This document shows, piece after piece, positions 43,630-53,229 of a stretch of 64,000 bases of DNA. Position numbers and translations under genes: made by a program. Position 1 is the stretch's first letter, and each line of letters begins with the position of its first letter. The DNA is taken from assembly GCA_902632125.1 (NCBI GenBank), contig CACPBQ010000006.1:1-64000 (forward strand), given 5' to 3'. The stretch is from Paracoccaceae bacterium. Lineage in GTDB: Bacteria; Pseudomonadota; Alphaproteobacteria; Rhodobacterales; Rhodobacteraceae. The notes beneath the pieces were generated by a model. That model searched no databases, had not been told where the DNA came from, and was given only the letters and a program-made list of their open reading frames with translations.

Positions 43630-44577
43630 TTAGTCTTTCCAATCAAAGAAATTTGGTCCAGCTTGTGCCAAAATTTTCTGTGCCAATTCCCTGCCTAATT
43701 CCGGCCCGTCTTCAATGTTACTAGAGGCAGTTTCAGAAATTGAATCGGATCCATCAGTACGCAAAACTTGCCCAGTAAATTTTAATGATGAACCTTCAAT
43801 TGTCGCCAAACCTGCAATTGGAGTTTGGCAAGAACCGTCTAATTCAGCAAGAAATGCCCTTTCCGCATCTAATCGTTGTGCTGTTTCTTCATGGTGTATT
43901 TTTGTAAGTAGATCAGCCGTTTGTTTATCTGCTTTTCGCCATTCAATTCCAATCGCGCCCTGTGCTATTGCTGGCAGCATTTCACTTGGGTTAATCGCGC
44001 TTTGTGCTACGTCAGCCAGTCCCAAACGATTTAAACCTGCCATCGCTAAAAAAGTACACGAAGCGACACCATCTCTTAATTTCTTTAATCGTGTTTGAAC
44101 ATTGCCCCTAAATTCGACTACTTCGAGATCTGGCCGAAAAAACTTAAGTTGGGCTTTGCGTCTTAGTGATGAAGTTCCAACTTTAGAACCACTTGGTAAA
44201 TCGCTGACGTTGTTAAAATGTGAAGACACAAAAGCATCTCTGACATCTTCACGCGGCAGGTAGCACCCAAGCATTAATCCGTCTGGCTGCTCTACAGGCA
44301 TATCTTTCATCGAGTGGACAGCTATATCAATCTTTCCGTCGAGCATCTCTTGTTCAATTTCTTTTGTAAATAGACCTTTTCCACCTACTTCTTTTAATGG
44401 CCTATCTAAAATCCTGTCACCACTTGTTGAAATAACTACTATTTCAAACGAGTCTTCTGTGACATCTAAAGCTTCTGTTAGACGCTTTCTTGTCTCATAT
44501 GCTTGAGCCAAGGCTAATGGAGAACCACGGGTGCCAATACGCAATGGAGCTGATCTAGAGGGGAAGGTATTTTTCAT
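43630..44577 (-). CDS. hemC: Hydroxymethylbilane synthase (porphobilinogen deaminase)
   Basis: The 315-residue cytoplasmic enzyme polymerises four porphobilinogens on a dipyrromethane cofactor. The cofactor is bound to Cys250 in DGSCQTPIAG. Other fixed features are GTRGSPLALAQA at the N-terminus, ISTSGD, GKGLFTKEIE, the catalytic-Asp region IAVHSMKDMP and TSSLRRKAQL. The length is standard. It is divergent from hemE across 120 bp, so the two heme genes probably share a control region. That gap contains TTGACA-like hexamers, but I cannot define a promoter with confidence. Confidence 0.96.
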   Translation of the reverse strand: MKNTFPSRSAPLRIGTRGSPLALAQAYETRKRLTEALDVTEDSFEIVVISTSGDRILDRPLKEVGGKGLFTKEIEQEMLDGKIDIAVHSMKDMPVEQPDGLMLGCYLPREDVRDAFVSSHFNNVSDLPSGSKVGTSSLRRKAQLKFFRPDLEVVEFRGNVQTRLKKLRDGVASCTFLAMAGLNRLGLADVAQSAINPSEMLPAIAQGAIGIEWRKADKQTADLLTKIHHEETAQRLDAERAFLAELDGSCQTPIAGLATIEGSSLKFTGQVLRTDGSDSISETASSNIEDGPELGRELAQKILAQAGPNFFDWKD

Positions 44578-44697
44578 TTACTATACTTTAAGCTATCTTC
44601 TGCTGGTTGACACTAACCGAGTGGAATGAATGTGACAATTATAATTGACAATTGTTCTGACAAATAACACTAACAAATTATAAATAATAAAAGGCTG

Positions 44698-45732
44698 ATG
44701 ATGACAAAAAAAATTTTAAAGGCTCTCGCAGGTGAAAAACAAGAAGTACCTCCAATATGGATGATGCGGCAAGCCGGTCGTTATTTGCCCGAATATCGAG
44801 AAACTAGAGCACAGGCAGGCGATTTTCTGTCGCTTTGCTATAACAGTGATTTAGCAGCAGAAGTGACGCTTCAACCGATCCGACGTTATGGATTTGATGC
44901 AGCAATTCTATTTGCAGATATTTTGCTTTTGCCGCAAGCATTGGGCGCCGACCTTTGGTTCGTGACAGGTGAGGGCCCACGCTTATCTACATTGCAAACA
45001 AAGCTGGATTTCGAAAATTTGCGAAAGCCAGAAGAAATAAACGAAACTTTGGCACCTATTTATGAAACAGTTAAAATTTTGTCTAAAGAACTGCCTAGAG
45101 AAACAACCCTTATAGGATTTGCGGGAGCGCCCTGGACTGTGGCCACTTATATGGTTGCTGGACGCGGAACTCCTGATCAGGCACCAGCACATTTGCTGAA
45201 AAACAAAAATCCAGAATTGTTTGATGACTTAATCAATCTTCTTATTGAGGGAACAATAGAATATTTATCTCACCAAATTATAGCTGGAGCTGAGGTTGTT
45301 AAAATATTTGATAGTTGGGCCGGATCTTTAAAAGGAAATGATTTTGACAAATACGCAGTTGAGCCGTGCAAAAAAATTATTTCAGCATTAAAGGTTAAGC
45401 ATCCGCATATCCCAATTATAGCGTTTCCTAGACAAGCTAGTAATCGATATATAGGATTTTCAAAACAAGTCGGATCCGATTGCATCGCCTTAGATGAATC
45501 TGTTTCCGCAGAATGGATCAGTCAGAATATTCAAGTGGACGGCTGTGTCCAAGGTAACTTAGCTTCATCTCATATGGTTTCTGGAGGCAATGCTCTCGTT
45601 GATGAGACAAAAAGAATAGTGAAAGCGCTTTCTAACGGTCCGCATATATTTAATCTTGGGCATGGAATTACGCCTGAAGCGGATCCTCAAAATGTTCAGA
45701 TCATGATCGATACAATTCGAACCGCTGAGTAA
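44698..45732 (+). CDS. hemE: Uroporphyrinogen decarboxylase
   Basis: This 344-residue enzyme decarboxylates the four acetate side chains of uroporphyrinogen III to give coproporphyrinogen III, the substrate of the nearby HemF. Hallmarks are [15 protein letters not shown] near the N-terminus, [12 protein letters not shown] and [14 protein letters not shown]. The substrate-binding Asp is in ILFADIL, and the C-terminus reads [16 protein letters not shown]. Two adjacent ATG codons are present at 44698 and 44701. It diverges from hemC, and an ABC exporter operon begins 54 bp downstream. Confidence 0.96.
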   Translation: MMTKKILKALAGEKQEVPPIWMMRQAGRYLPEYRETRAQAGDFLSLCYNSDLAAEVTLQPIRRYGFDAAILFADILLLPQALGADLWFVTGEGPRLSTLQTKLDFENLRKPEEINETLAPIYETVKILSKELPRETTLIGFAGAPWTVATYMVAGRGTPDQAPAHLLKNKNPELFDDLINLLIEGTIEYLSHQIIAGAEVVKIFDSWAGSLKGNDFDKYAVEPCKKIISALKVKHPHIPIIAFPRQASNRYIGFSKQVGSDCIALDESVSAEWISQNIQVDGCVQGNLASSHMVSGGNALVDETKRIVKALSNGPHIFNLGHGITPEADPQNVQIMIDTIRTAE

Positions 45733-45786
45733 TTTTGATTTACTAGACATGTATTGATTTATTCCAACCAGAAGGCTGATGATTTT

Positions 45787-46710
45787 ATGCTACTTGAAGT
45801 AAATGAGTTACGAAAAACTTATGCAACCGGTTTTGAAGCTCTAAAAGGGATTTCATTGAAGGTAAATAACGGTGAAATTTTAGCTTTATTAGGCCCAAAC
45901 GGTGCCGGCAAAACTTCGCTTATCTCAACTATTTGTGGAATAACAAATCCATCGAGCGGTTCTGTGTCTATTGACGGATATGATATATCAAAAAACTTTC
46001 GAGACGCTCGAAAATTGGTTGGATTAGTGCCGCAAGATATAACTCTAGAGCCTTTTGAAAAAGTATTGAATACAGTTAATTTCTCGCGTGGTTTGTTTGG
46101 TAAGAAAAAAGATGATGCTTTAACAGAAAAAGTTTTGACTAAGTTGTCACTCTGGGAAAAACGAGACTCTCGCATTATGGAATTGTCTGGTGGGATGAAA
46201 CGCCGGGTGCTTATTGCTAAAGCACTTATTCACGAACCTAGACTGTTGTTTTTGGACGAGCCGACAGCCAGTGTTGATGTGGAGCTCCGCCAGAGCATGT
46301 GGAATGTCGTAGCTGATTTAAAGAGAGATGGTGTTACGATTATTTTAACAACGCATTACATCGAAGAGGCTGAGGCCATCGCAGATCGGGTTGGTATTAT
46401 AAACAAAGGTGAGCTTGTTTTGATGGAAGAAAAGGCCTCTTTAATGCAAAAATTCGGTCAGAAAATATTGAAGATCGAATTGCAGAGAAGATTAAATAAG
46501 CTTCCCGAAGAGTTAAGTAAAAAAAATGTTAAGTTGTCGGGTGATGGTCTAAGTTTAACCTATATTTATGATACGAAACAAAAGAAAACAGGAATTACTA
46601 AATTACTATCTGATCTTTCCAGGTCAGGAATAAATTTACGTGATATTCAGACAGATCAATCCTCTCTAGAGGAAATATTTGTAAATCTGGTTAAGGAGAA
46701 TATGGAATGA
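45787..46710 (+). CDS. ABC-2 type exporter, ATP-binding protein (YadG-like)
   Basis: The 307-residue ATPase has Walker [10 protein letters not shown], a Q-loop in VGLVPQDI, signature LSGGMKRR, Walker [13 protein letters not shown] and an H-loop [11 protein letters not shown]. The roughly 90-residue C-terminal extension is common in drug/lipid exporters of the YadG/CcmA group. I chose the ATG at 45787 ([10 protein letters not shown]); the frame is open to a TTG at 45754. Its last 4 nt overlap the permease gene, so the two form one transporter. The substrate is unknown. Confidence 0.88.
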   Translation: MLLEVNELRKTYATGFEALKGISLKVNNGEILALLGPNGAGKTSLISTICGITNPSSGSVSIDGYDISKNFRDARKLVGLVPQDITLEPFEKVLNTVNFSRGLFGKKKDDALTEKVLTKLSLWEKRDSRIMELSGGMKRRVLIAKALIHEPRLLFLDEPTASVDVELRQSMWNVVADLKRDGVTIILTTHYIEEAEAIADRVGIINKGELVLMEEKASLMQKFGQKILKIELQRRLNKLPEELSKKNVKLSGDGLSLTYIYDTKQKKTGITKLLSDLSRSGINLRDIQTDQSSLEEIFVNLVKENME

Positions 46711-47468
46711 ATTTCCAAGCAGTCAAAGCAATTTATTTCTTTGAAATGGCCAGATTTTTTAGAACTCTTCTACAAAGTTTTGTGTCGCCAGTAATATCGA
46801 CCTCTCTTTATTTTGTAGTTTTTGGTACGGCTATAGGTAGTCGAATCCAAGAGGTTGAGGGAATAAGTTATGGGGCTTTTATTGTGCCAGGTTTGATAAT
46901 GTTATCCGTAATGACGCAAGCAACTTCAAATGGAAGCTTTGGTATTTATTTCCCAAAATTTATAGGAACTATTTATGAGCTATTGTCAGCTCCCATTAAT
47001 TATTTTGAGATACTTTTGGGATATGTTGGTGCTGCTGCCACTAAAGCGCTCTTTATCGGTTTAGTTATTTTAGTTACTGCAGATATCTTTGTAGATTTAA
47101 AGATAATGTACCCTGTTGCTATGATTTTGTTTTTAGTTTTAACCTGTATCTCATTTTCTTTATTAGGTTTTATTCTGGGAATTTGGGCAAGAAATTTTGA
47201 GCAATTACAATTGGTACCTCTATTGGTAGTTACGCCACTAGTATTTTTGGGCGGTTCATTTTATTCAGTTTCGATGCTGCCGCCAATCTGGCAAAAAATT
47301 ACTTTGTTCAATCCCGTGGTTTATTTGGTTTCTGGTTTTAGATGGTCATTTTTTGGAAATGCCGATGTACCTATTGTTGTAAGTCTTTTCGCGATAAGTT
47401 CTTTTACTATCGTTTGCATTGTAATTGTTGCTTGGATTTTCAAAACTGGTTGGCGAATAAAACAATGA
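46707..47468 (+). CDS. ABC-2 type exporter, permease (YadH-like)
   Basis: This 253-residue inner-membrane protein has about six transmembrane segments in the ABC-2 membrane fold. The conserved regions [20 protein letters not shown] and the late [22 protein letters not shown] (read as [17 protein letters not shown] then VSGFR) match YadH/NodJ-like permeases. It works with the ATPase encoded just upstream (4-nt overlap) to export an unidentified molecule, possibly a drug, glycan or lipid. The next gene begins 57 bp downstream. Confidence 0.87.
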   Translation: MNFQAVKAIYFFEMARFFRTLLQSFVSPVISTSLYFVVFGTAIGSRIQEVEGISYGAFIVPGLIMLSVMTQATSNGSFGIYFPKFIGTIYELLSAPINYFEILLGYVGAAATKALFIGLVILVTADIFVDLKIMYPVAMILFLVLTCISFSLLGFILGIWARNFEQLQLVPLLVVTPLVFLGGSFYSVSMLPPIWQKITLFNPVVYLVSGFRWSFFGNADVPIVVSLFAISSFTIVCIVIVAWIFKTGWRIKQ

Positions 47469-47525
47469 GTATAAAAAGTTGAAGGATCCCTTGTCTGACC
47501 GATAAGCACGGATTATGTAATCCTT

Positions 47526-48323
47526 ATGAAAATAAAAATTCCTTTTCTACCCTCCAAGCCCACCGTTGCGGTTGTAAAGATGTCGGGGGTAATTTCAGCT
47601 GGAGCTCGTGGAGGTTTATCTGACCAGGCTTTAGGTCCAATATTGGAAAAAGCCTTCAAAAAAGGACAGCATAAAGCAGTGGCTTTATTAATTAATTCGC
47701 CAGGTGGATCCCCGGTTCAGTCTTCTTTAATAAGTTCACGTATTAAACGCTTAGCTAAAGAAAACGAGCTGCCAGTGTTGGCGTTCGTGGAAGACGTTGC
47801 CGCCTCGGGGGGGTATTGGCTCGCTTGCGCTGCGGATGAAATATATGCCGATACTGGTTCAATTATAGGCTCCATTGGAGTAATTTCTTCTGGATTTGGT
47901 TTTCAAGATTTAATTGATAAATACGGTGTAGAACGAAGAGTACATACAGCCGGGAAATCGAAATCAATGCTGGATCCTTTTAAAAAGGAAAAGCCCGACG
48001 ATATAAAGCGGCTTAAAAGAATACTGAGTGACATGCATGAACTCTTTATCAAACATGTTAAAGTAACACGAGGTGATAAACTGACTCAGGAAGATGATCT
48101 TTTCACGGGTGAGATATGGTTAGGAGAAAAGGCCAAACAATTGGGGCTTATTGACGGCATCGGTCATCTCGACAATGTCATAAAGGAAAAATTTGGCGAG
48201 AAAACTCGACTTAAAATTTATGGTCAAAAAAAGAATTTTTTGCAGCGCTTTGGTGTAGGCTTAATAAATGAGGCTGGAGTTTATTTAGAAGAGCGCGCAG
48301 CATTTGCTCGGTTTGGTCTCTAA
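47526..48323 (+). CDS. S49 family signal-peptide-peptidase-type serine protease
   Basis: The 265-residue protein belongs to the SppA/SohB family. The nucleophile serine is in DVAASGGYWLACAA (Ser about residue 93), and the general-base lysine is in TAGKSKSMLDPF. An INSPGG oxyanion segment (about 57-62) precedes them. Family members cleave remnant signal peptides or membrane-associated peptides. No clear N-terminal membrane anchor is visible, unlike E. coli SohB, so its location is uncertain. Its stop overlaps the start of a 50-residue zinc-ribbon membrane protein (TAATG), which suggests that the two work together. Confidence 0.87.
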   Translation: MKIKIPFLPSKPTVAVVKMSGVISAGARGGLSDQALGPILEKAFKKGQHKAVALLINSPGGSPVQSSLISSRIKRLAKENELPVLAFVEDVAASGGYWLACAADEIYADTGSIIGSIGVISSGFGFQDLIDKYGVERRVHTAGKSKSMLDPFKKEKPDDIKRLKRILSDMHELFIKHVKVTRGDKLTQEDDLFTGEIWLGEKAKQLGLIDGIGHLDNVIKEKFGEKTRLKIYGQKKNFLQRFGVGLINEAGVYLEERAAFARFGL

Positions 48324-48475
48324 TGATTATCAAAATTGTTGTTGTTTTTCTTATTCTAATAATAGTTTTAGCAATGTTTGGGAAAGCTCATATTCTTTTG
48401 CCGGGTAGATCTAAAACGCTGCGTTGTGGAAAATGTGGTCAGCTAAAGGTTGGGAGATCTTGTGGTTGCTCTTAG
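48323..48475 (+). CDS. Small membrane-anchored zinc-ribbon-like protein (50 aa)
   Basis: This short frame encodes 50 residues. An N-terminal hydrophobic helix (about 4-19) is followed by a basic linker and a compact cysteine cluster: Cys35, Cys38, Cys47 and Cys49 (CGKCG...CGC), suited to one zinc ion. The ATG overlaps the stop of the S49 peptidase by one base, and the gene ends 15 bp before the antiporter gene, so it fills an otherwise unexplained gap. I do not recognise a named family. A role as membrane-bound partner of the peptidase is plausible but inferred. Confidence 0.68.
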   Translation: MIIKIVVVFLILIIVLAMFGKAHILLPGRSKTLRCGKCGQLKVGRSCGCS

Positions 48476-48490
48476 ATATAAATTTATCTA

Positions 48491-49423
48491 ATGTTGTGGA
48501 CTCTTTCTTTTTTGGGTCTTTGTCTTTTATTACTATCGGGTGACTTTCTAGTTAAAGGAGCTATCCAGCTTAGTAATCGATTGGGTATTTCAGCATTAAT
48601 TGTATCGCTGACCGTAGTGGCGTTTGGAACATCGGCGCCCGAACTAATAGTTGCTATAAAAGCTACATTAAGTGGATCACCCGGTTTAGCCCTTGGTAAC
48701 GTTGTTGGATCCAATATTGCTAATATACTGCTAGTTTTAGGTCTGCCTACGTTAATCTTCGGGTTGCAAAACGATATCGCAGATACGAAACGATCATTTG
48801 GCGTAATGATTGCGGCATCTGCTTTGTTTATTTTATTTGGAATAACTGGTGGTTATTCTTTTACATATGGAATTGTACTGCTTTCCTTACTTGCCTTTTT
48901 TCTGCTCGATACGTTTAAGCAAAATAGTAAAAATGCATTTAACGATGAAAATTTAGAATTCCAGAAAAGAATATCTCACTCATGGTGGACAATCATCTTT
49001 TTCCTAACTTTGGGCATTGTAGGTTTACCTTTAGGTGCGGATATACTCGTAACTAACGCTTCTGCACTAGCGAAAAGTTACGGTATTAGTGATGCGATTG
49101 TTGGTCTTACTTTAGTGGCAATAGGTACATCGTTACCAGAGTTGGCAACTACGTTTATTGCTGTTGTGAGAAAAAAAGCAGAAGTTGTTTTAGGAAATTT
49201 AATTGGATCCAATATATTCAATTTACTTGCGATTATTGGAATAACTTCTCTGTTTTCGCCAGTACCAGTTGATCCAACCTTTCTTAGGCTTGATTTCTGG
49301 ATCATGCTGGGCGCTAGTTTATTGATAGCACCGTTTATATTTTTTAATATCCGATTAAATCGCTTGTCTGGCTTTATTTTTGTAACGTTATATATTAGCT
49401 ACCTTACTGCTATTTTGAAATGA
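48491..49423 (+). CDS. Calcium/sodium antiporter, CaCA superfamily (YrbG-like)
   Basis: This 310-residue inner-membrane protein has about ten helices in two inverted repeats. Each repeat carries the alpha motif of cation/Ca2+ exchangers: GTSAPELIVA with GNVVGSNIANILLVLG in the first half and GTSLPELATT with GNLIGSNIFNLLAIIG in the second. The acidic residues in these motifs coordinate the ion. The preferred ions cannot be read from sequence. Its stop overlaps the following reductase start (ATGA), so the two are translationally coupled. Confidence 0.91.
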   Translation: MLWTLSFLGLCLLLLSGDFLVKGAIQLSNRLGISALIVSLTVVAFGTSAPELIVAIKATLSGSPGLALGNVVGSNIANILLVLGLPTLIFGLQNDIADTKRSFGVMIAASALFILFGITGGYSFTYGIVLLSLLAFFLLDTFKQNSKNAFNDENLEFQKRISHSWWTIIFFLTLGIVGLPLGADILVTNASALAKSYGISDAIVGLTLVAIGTSLPELATTFIAVVRKKAEVVLGNLIGSNIFNLLAIIGITSLFSPVPVDPTFLRLDFWIMLGASLLIAPFIFFNIRLNRLSGFIFVTLYISYLTAILK

Positions 49424-50214
49424 AAAGAGAGTTGATGAGAGCTTTAGTTACAGGAGGGGCAAAAAGGTTAGGTAAGGAAATGGCGTTATTTCTTGCTGAA
49501 AGAGGCTTTGAAGTTGCTATTCACTATCACTCGTCTAAAAAAAGTGCCGACGAGCTTGTTGAATATATAAAAACAAATTTTGGAAAAAATTCTGTTGCCC
49601 TTGGCGCGGATCTTACAAAAGAAGCAGAAGTACAAGGGCTAGTTGGACGAGCTAATGAAAAGCTAGGTGGGCCCATTAGTTGTTTGATAAATAACGCATC
49701 TATATTTGAATATGATAATATTTGGACTGCAAATCGTGATAGCTGGGATCGTCATATTGAAAGTAACCTTCGATCTCCACTAGTACTTACTCAATCCTTT
49801 GCTAACCAAGTGCCACCGGCTAAAAGCGATAAAAACAGTGAGCCATTGGCTCAAGGTTTGATCATAAATTTAATTGATCAGCGTGTAAAAAAATTAACAC
49901 CTGAATTTACTAGCTATACGATAGCTAAAATGGGTCTGTGGGCGCTTACTCAAACGTCAGCTCAAGCTTTAGCACCTAATATAAGGGTTAATGCAATCGG
50001 TCCTGGTCCGACCCTAAAAGGCGTGCGCCAATCCGAAGAACACTTTGAAAGTCAGCGAAAAAATACAGTTTTAGGTAGGGGGTCTGATCCATCCGAAATT
50101 GTCTCAGCCGTTGGTTACTTATTAGACGCCAAAAGTGTAACAGGTCAGTTAATATGTGTGGACGGAGGTCAGCATTTAGCGTGGCAAACCCCCGATGTTC
50201 AGGGCGTAGAATGA
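49420..50214 (+). CDS. Short-chain dehydrogenase, pteridine reductase/FolM-like
   Basis: This 264-residue Rossmann-fold enzyme has the cofactor motif TGGAKRLG, whose Arg in place of the usual Gly-Ile pattern is typical of pteridine reductases and FolM. Catalytic Tyr and Lys are present in YTIAK, and NNAS replaces NNAG. The C-terminus has VTGQLICVDGGQHL. It could supply reduced folates or tetrahydromonapterin, which would suit the folate-dependent demethylases in this window, but that link is speculative. The start overlaps the antiporter stop by 4 nt; a second ATG lies five codons in. Confidence 0.8.
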   Translation: MKRELMRALVTGGAKRLGKEMALFLAERGFEVAIHYHSSKKSADELVEYIKTNFGKNSVALGADLTKEAEVQGLVGRANEKLGGPISCLINNASIFEYDNIWTANRDSWDRHIESNLRSPLVLTQSFANQVPPAKSDKNSEPLAQGLIINLIDQRVKKLTPEFTSYTIAKMGLWALTQTSAQALAPNIRVNAIGPGPTLKGVRQSEEHFESQRKNTVLGRGSDPSEIVSAVGYLLDAKSVTGQLICVDGGQHLAWQTPDVQGVE

Positions 50215-50391
50215 TGGTTAGGTTATAAAGTTTTACACTGCTTCGCGGTTTATTTCTCTCCGCCTAATAAAAATCTAATGTTTTCAACTATTTGAGCGAT
50301 ATCAAAAAAAATAATCAATGTTATCAATGCTTTACAAAAACGCCTATTTTTTGTGCAAAACAGCAAAATACTTCAAAATTAAAGAAAAATC

Positions 50392-50405
50392 TTGATTTAC
50401 GTCAA
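50392..50405. promoter_or_regulatory. FNR/FnrL-type binding site
   Basis: The sequence TTGATTTACGTCAA matches the FNR/FnrL consensus TTGAY-N4-RTCAA at every constrained position. FnrL controls oxygen-dependent genes in Rhodobacterales. If it activates from position -41.5, transcription would start near 50440 and run toward uvrC, 83 bp before its start codon. Confidence 0.5.
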
Positions 50406-50418
50406 CTTACCCTCAGAC

Positions 50419-50427
50419 TTATCCACA
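50419..50427 (+). promoter_or_regulatory. DnaA box
   Basis: TTATCCACA is an exact match to the high-affinity DnaA box. It is single and lies about 100 bp upstream of uvrC, so it may titrate DnaA or tune transcription rather than mark an origin. Confidence 0.45.
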
Positions 50428-50522
50428 GAAACAGTGGACAGCTTTTTGCTTGAACTTGATGCAATATAGTTGCAGCAAAATGAGAATCGCTTTGTAAACA
50501 AAAGTTACAGTAGAGAGAGATA

Positions 50523-52370
50523 TTGGGCAAACTAGGCCAAGAAATCATTCGGGATTTTGCCGGTAAATTGGATAATTCACCTGGAGTTTACCGGATGTTG
50601 GATAGCCAGGCGCGAGTGCTTTACGTTGGTAAAGCTCGCAGCTTAAAAACCAGGGTCTTAAATTATGCCCGAAATTCCGGCCACAGTTCACGAATAGCCC
50701 GTATGATTTCAGAGACTGCTGATATGATGGTTCTAACAACGGAGACTGAGACTGAAGCTTTGTTATTAGAGCAAAATTTGATTAAACAACTGAAGCCAAA
50801 ATATAATGTTCTTTTGCGCGACGATAAATCGTTTCCTTATATTTTTATTTCAAGCGAACATGATTTTCCGAGAATTGAAAAACATCGTGGTGCAAAAATA
50901 AAAAAAGGCCTGTATTATGGTCCTTTTGCAAGTGCAGGTGCCGTAAATAGAACAATTAACACACTTCAAAAAATTTTTCTTCTCAGATCATGTAGCGATC
51001 GAGAAGTTGAGGCGGGCAATAGACCATGCCTAAATTATCATATGAAAAGATGTGCTGGGCCATGTGGTGGTAAAGTTACAAAAGAGGAATATCAAGAGCT
51101 GGTGAATTCTGCTGATGATTTTCTAAAAGGTAGGTCAACAGAAATACAAGAAATGTTAGCAGTAAAAATGGATAAAGCCTCCGCTAATATGGAATTCGAA
51201 AAGGCTGCTGGTCTTCGCGATAGAATAAGGGCTTTGACAAATATTCAGTCGTCGCAAGGAATAAACCCTAAAGGAATACGTGAGGCCGATGTGATAGGAT
51301 TACATAGAGAGGCCGCACATGCATGTATCCAAGTTTTTTTCATAAGAGGTTTTCAAAATTGGGGAAATCGCGATTTTTATCCTAGAATAAATTTGGATAA
51401 CTCTGATGAAGAAGTTCTTGAGGCATTCATTGGTCAGTTTTACAGCAACAAGGAGCCTCCAAAACAAATAATATTATCACATCAGATTGAAAACCATGAC
51501 TTAATTGTTAATTTTCTCACGGAAAAATTAGGAAAAACAGTTGATATTATTATCCCGCAGCGTGGGGAAAAGCTTGACATTGTTTCCGGTGCTATAAGGA
51601 ACGCAAAAGAAAGTTTGGGCAGAAAGCTAGAACAAGCTGCTACTCAAAAGAAGCTTTTAAAGAGTTTAGCAGATTCCTTTAACCTAGAATTAATTCCAAA
51701 TAGAATCGAGATTTATGATAACTCTCACATACAAGGCGCTGATGCGGTGGGTGCTATGGTCGTGGCTGGCCCGGAAGGCATGGAAAAAAATGAGTATCGA
51801 AAATTTAATATAAAAAATAACGAAATTGTCCCGGGTGATGATGTGGGCATGATGAAAGAAGTTATAACGCGCCGGTTTAAAAGGTTAATTGCTGAGGATC
51901 CAGACCGTAAGTTAGGAAAGTGGCCTGATTTAATATTTATAGATGGAGGCGCCGGTCAAATTTCGGCTGTTTCGGAAACTATGCAATCAATGGGTGTTTC
52001 GGAAATACCTTTAGTCGGAGTAGCTAAGGGTATGGATCGTGATCAAGGTAAGGAAGAATTTTACAAATATGGCATGCCAAAATTTGCATTAAAAAGAAAT
52101 GATCCGGTTTTATATTTCATACAAAGGATGAGAGACGAAGCACATAGATTTGCTATTGGCACTCATCGTGCGAGGAGGGCTAAAAAAATAGTGTTGAGCC
52201 CTCTTGATGGAATACCTGGTATAGGCTCCAAGAGAAAAAAAGCCCTTTTAAGTCATTTTGGTTCAGGTAAAGCAGTAAAAAGAGCTAGTTTAGCTGACTT
52301 GAAAGTAGTTGATGGTATTTCAAAATCTATGGCAGAAAAAATTTATGGTTACTTTAACGAAAAAACATAG
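50523..52370 (+). CDS. uvrC: Excinuclease ABC subunit C
   Basis: The 615-residue nucleotide-excision-repair endonuclease cuts on both sides of a UvrB-bound lesion. Domains in order are a GIY-YIG nuclease (SPGVYRMLDSQARVLYVGKA, about 19-38), a cysteine cluster (CLNYHMKRCAGPC, about 171-183) and a UVR helical hairpin (NMEFEKAAGLRDRI). An RNase H-like nuclease then holds EIYDNSHIQG and DLIFIDGGAGQ, and two C-terminal helix-hairpin-helix motifs follow (IPGIGSKRKKALL). The start is a TTG preceded by a purine-rich AGAGAGA. Upstream lie an FNR-type site and a DnaA box. Confidence 0.95.
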   Translation: MGKLGQEIIRDFAGKLDNSPGVYRMLDSQARVLYVGKARSLKTRVLNYARNSGHSSRIARMISETADMMVLTTETETEALLLEQNLIKQLKPKYNVLLRDDKSFPYIFISSEHDFPRIEKHRGAKIKKGLYYGPFASAGAVNRTINTLQKIFLLRSCSDREVEAGNRPCLNYHMKRCAGPCGGKVTKEEYQELVNSADDFLKGRSTEIQEMLAVKMDKASANMEFEKAAGLRDRIRALTNIQSSQGINPKGIREADVIGLHREAAHACIQVFFIRGFQNWGNRDFYPRINLDNSDEEVLEAFIGQFYSNKEPPKQIILSHQIENHDLIVNFLTEKLGKTVDIIIPQRGEKLDIVSGAIRNAKESLGRKLEQAATQKKLLKSLADSFNLELIPNRIEIYDNSHIQGADAVGAMVVAGPEGMEKNEYRKFNIKNNEIVPGDDVGMMKEVITRRFKRLIAEDPDRKLGKWPDLIFIDGGAGQISAVSETMQSMGVSEIPLVGVAKGMDRDQGKEEFYKYGMPKFALKRNDPVLYFIQRMRDEAHRFAIGTHRARRAKKIVLSPLDGIPGIGSKRKKALLSHFGSGKAVKRASLADLKVVDGISKSMAEKIYGYFNEKT

Positions 52371-52406
52371 CAGAAACTGAGGTTGAAAATAAGTTTAAAT
52401 ACTTTT

Positions 52407-53159
52407 TTAATTATGAACAATTATATCTAAATCTCGAATGAGACTTGGGATTTGCTCCGGCGTTTTCGATTTAAGGTAAATTTTCCAATCAGTGGGATCC
52501 CGTTGAATAAGTGTATCTAACCCATCTGTATCTTTGATGGATAGCTTACCTGAGATCTTTTTCAATGTATTTATATTTGAGACGAAACCTACTAAACTTT
52601 TAACGTTAAAATGAGAATTAAGTTGTATTTGCCCTTGAAAAGATAATTCAGTTTTACCTTCTTTAATATCAGCCGTTTTGGCGATCAAGGAAAACCCTAG
52701 TTTTGATAAATTTGTCGTGGGCGATATTTTGAAGCTTAATTCGTCAAATATTAACTTTTTATTGATAAAAATGTTTTCTCCTTGAAAATTTATTGTGGGT
52801 AAGACCCCGTCATTACTTACTGCAGACACTAAACCTTTCGAAAATGTGAAATTATTTTCGAAGACATTATTTATTGTTTTAGCAGCAAAAATGTAATGTG
52901 AGCTGTCATAACTCAACCGCATAACGTCCAAGCGGTCTATTTTGATAGGTGCAAAACTCGCCTGTTTTATTTCTAGATCTGTGATCGTAGTGTCAAATCG
53001 ATTTGGAAACCCTCGGATTCTGGTAAAATTTCCTGACACATCAGCGCTGCTGATATCAGTCCACAATAAAAGCTTATTGGAATATTCATTTGACATTATA
53101 AACCAATAACAAGACCACACAAATGCTAGTAAAGTCGTTGTGAAAATTATAAACCGCAT
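52407..53159 (-). CDS. DUF2125 family protein
   Basis: This protein of about 250 residues has a single N-terminal transmembrane helix (IIFTTTLLAFVWSCYWFI) and a long beta-rich exported part. The motif RIRGFPNRFDTTITDLEI is the DUF2125 hallmark and WTDISSADVSG precedes it. Proteins of this family are alphaproteobacterial, and I know of no established function. I chose the ATG at 53159, directly before the hydrophobic helix; a GTG at 53195 would add 12 polar residues. It is convergent with uvrC and diverges from the ChaC gene. Confidence 0.72.
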   Translation of the reverse strand: MRFIIFTTTLLAFVWSCYWFIMSNEYSNKLLLWTDISSADVSGNFTRIRGFPNRFDTTITDLEIKQASFAPIKIDRLDVMRLSYDSSHYIFAAKTINNVFENNFTFSKGLVSAVSNDGVLPTINFQGENIFINKKLIFDELSFKISPTTNLSKLGFSLIAKTADIKEGKTELSFQGQIQLNSHFNVKSLVGFVSNINTLKKISGKLSIKDTDGLDTLIQRDPTDWKIYLKSKTPEQIPSLIRDLDIIVHN

Positions 53160-53229
53160 ATTTAGTTGTTTACTTCTGTATTTGAAGTTTTGCACCTAAT
53201 ATAAATATTACAGAGTAGGAGAACTGAAA

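Larger units (their letters stand above)
50215..50522. other. Intergenic region upstream of uvrC with two candidate protein-binding sites
   Basis: These 308 bp hold no credible coding frame and are strongly AT-rich. They contain an FNR-type palindrome (50392-50405), a perfect DnaA box (50419-50427) and a short palindrome TGCAA-5-TTGCA (50460-50474). The position suggests a uvrC promoter region; a small RNA gene cannot be excluded. There is no cluster of DnaA boxes, so a replication origin is not supported. Confidence 0.55.

Noticed and set aside
44578-44697. The hemC-hemE divergent gap as a possible replication origin, since hemE borders the Caulobacter origin.
   Set aside because: No DnaA box or box cluster is visible in these 120 bp, and the neighbouring genes do not match the known origin neighbourhood.
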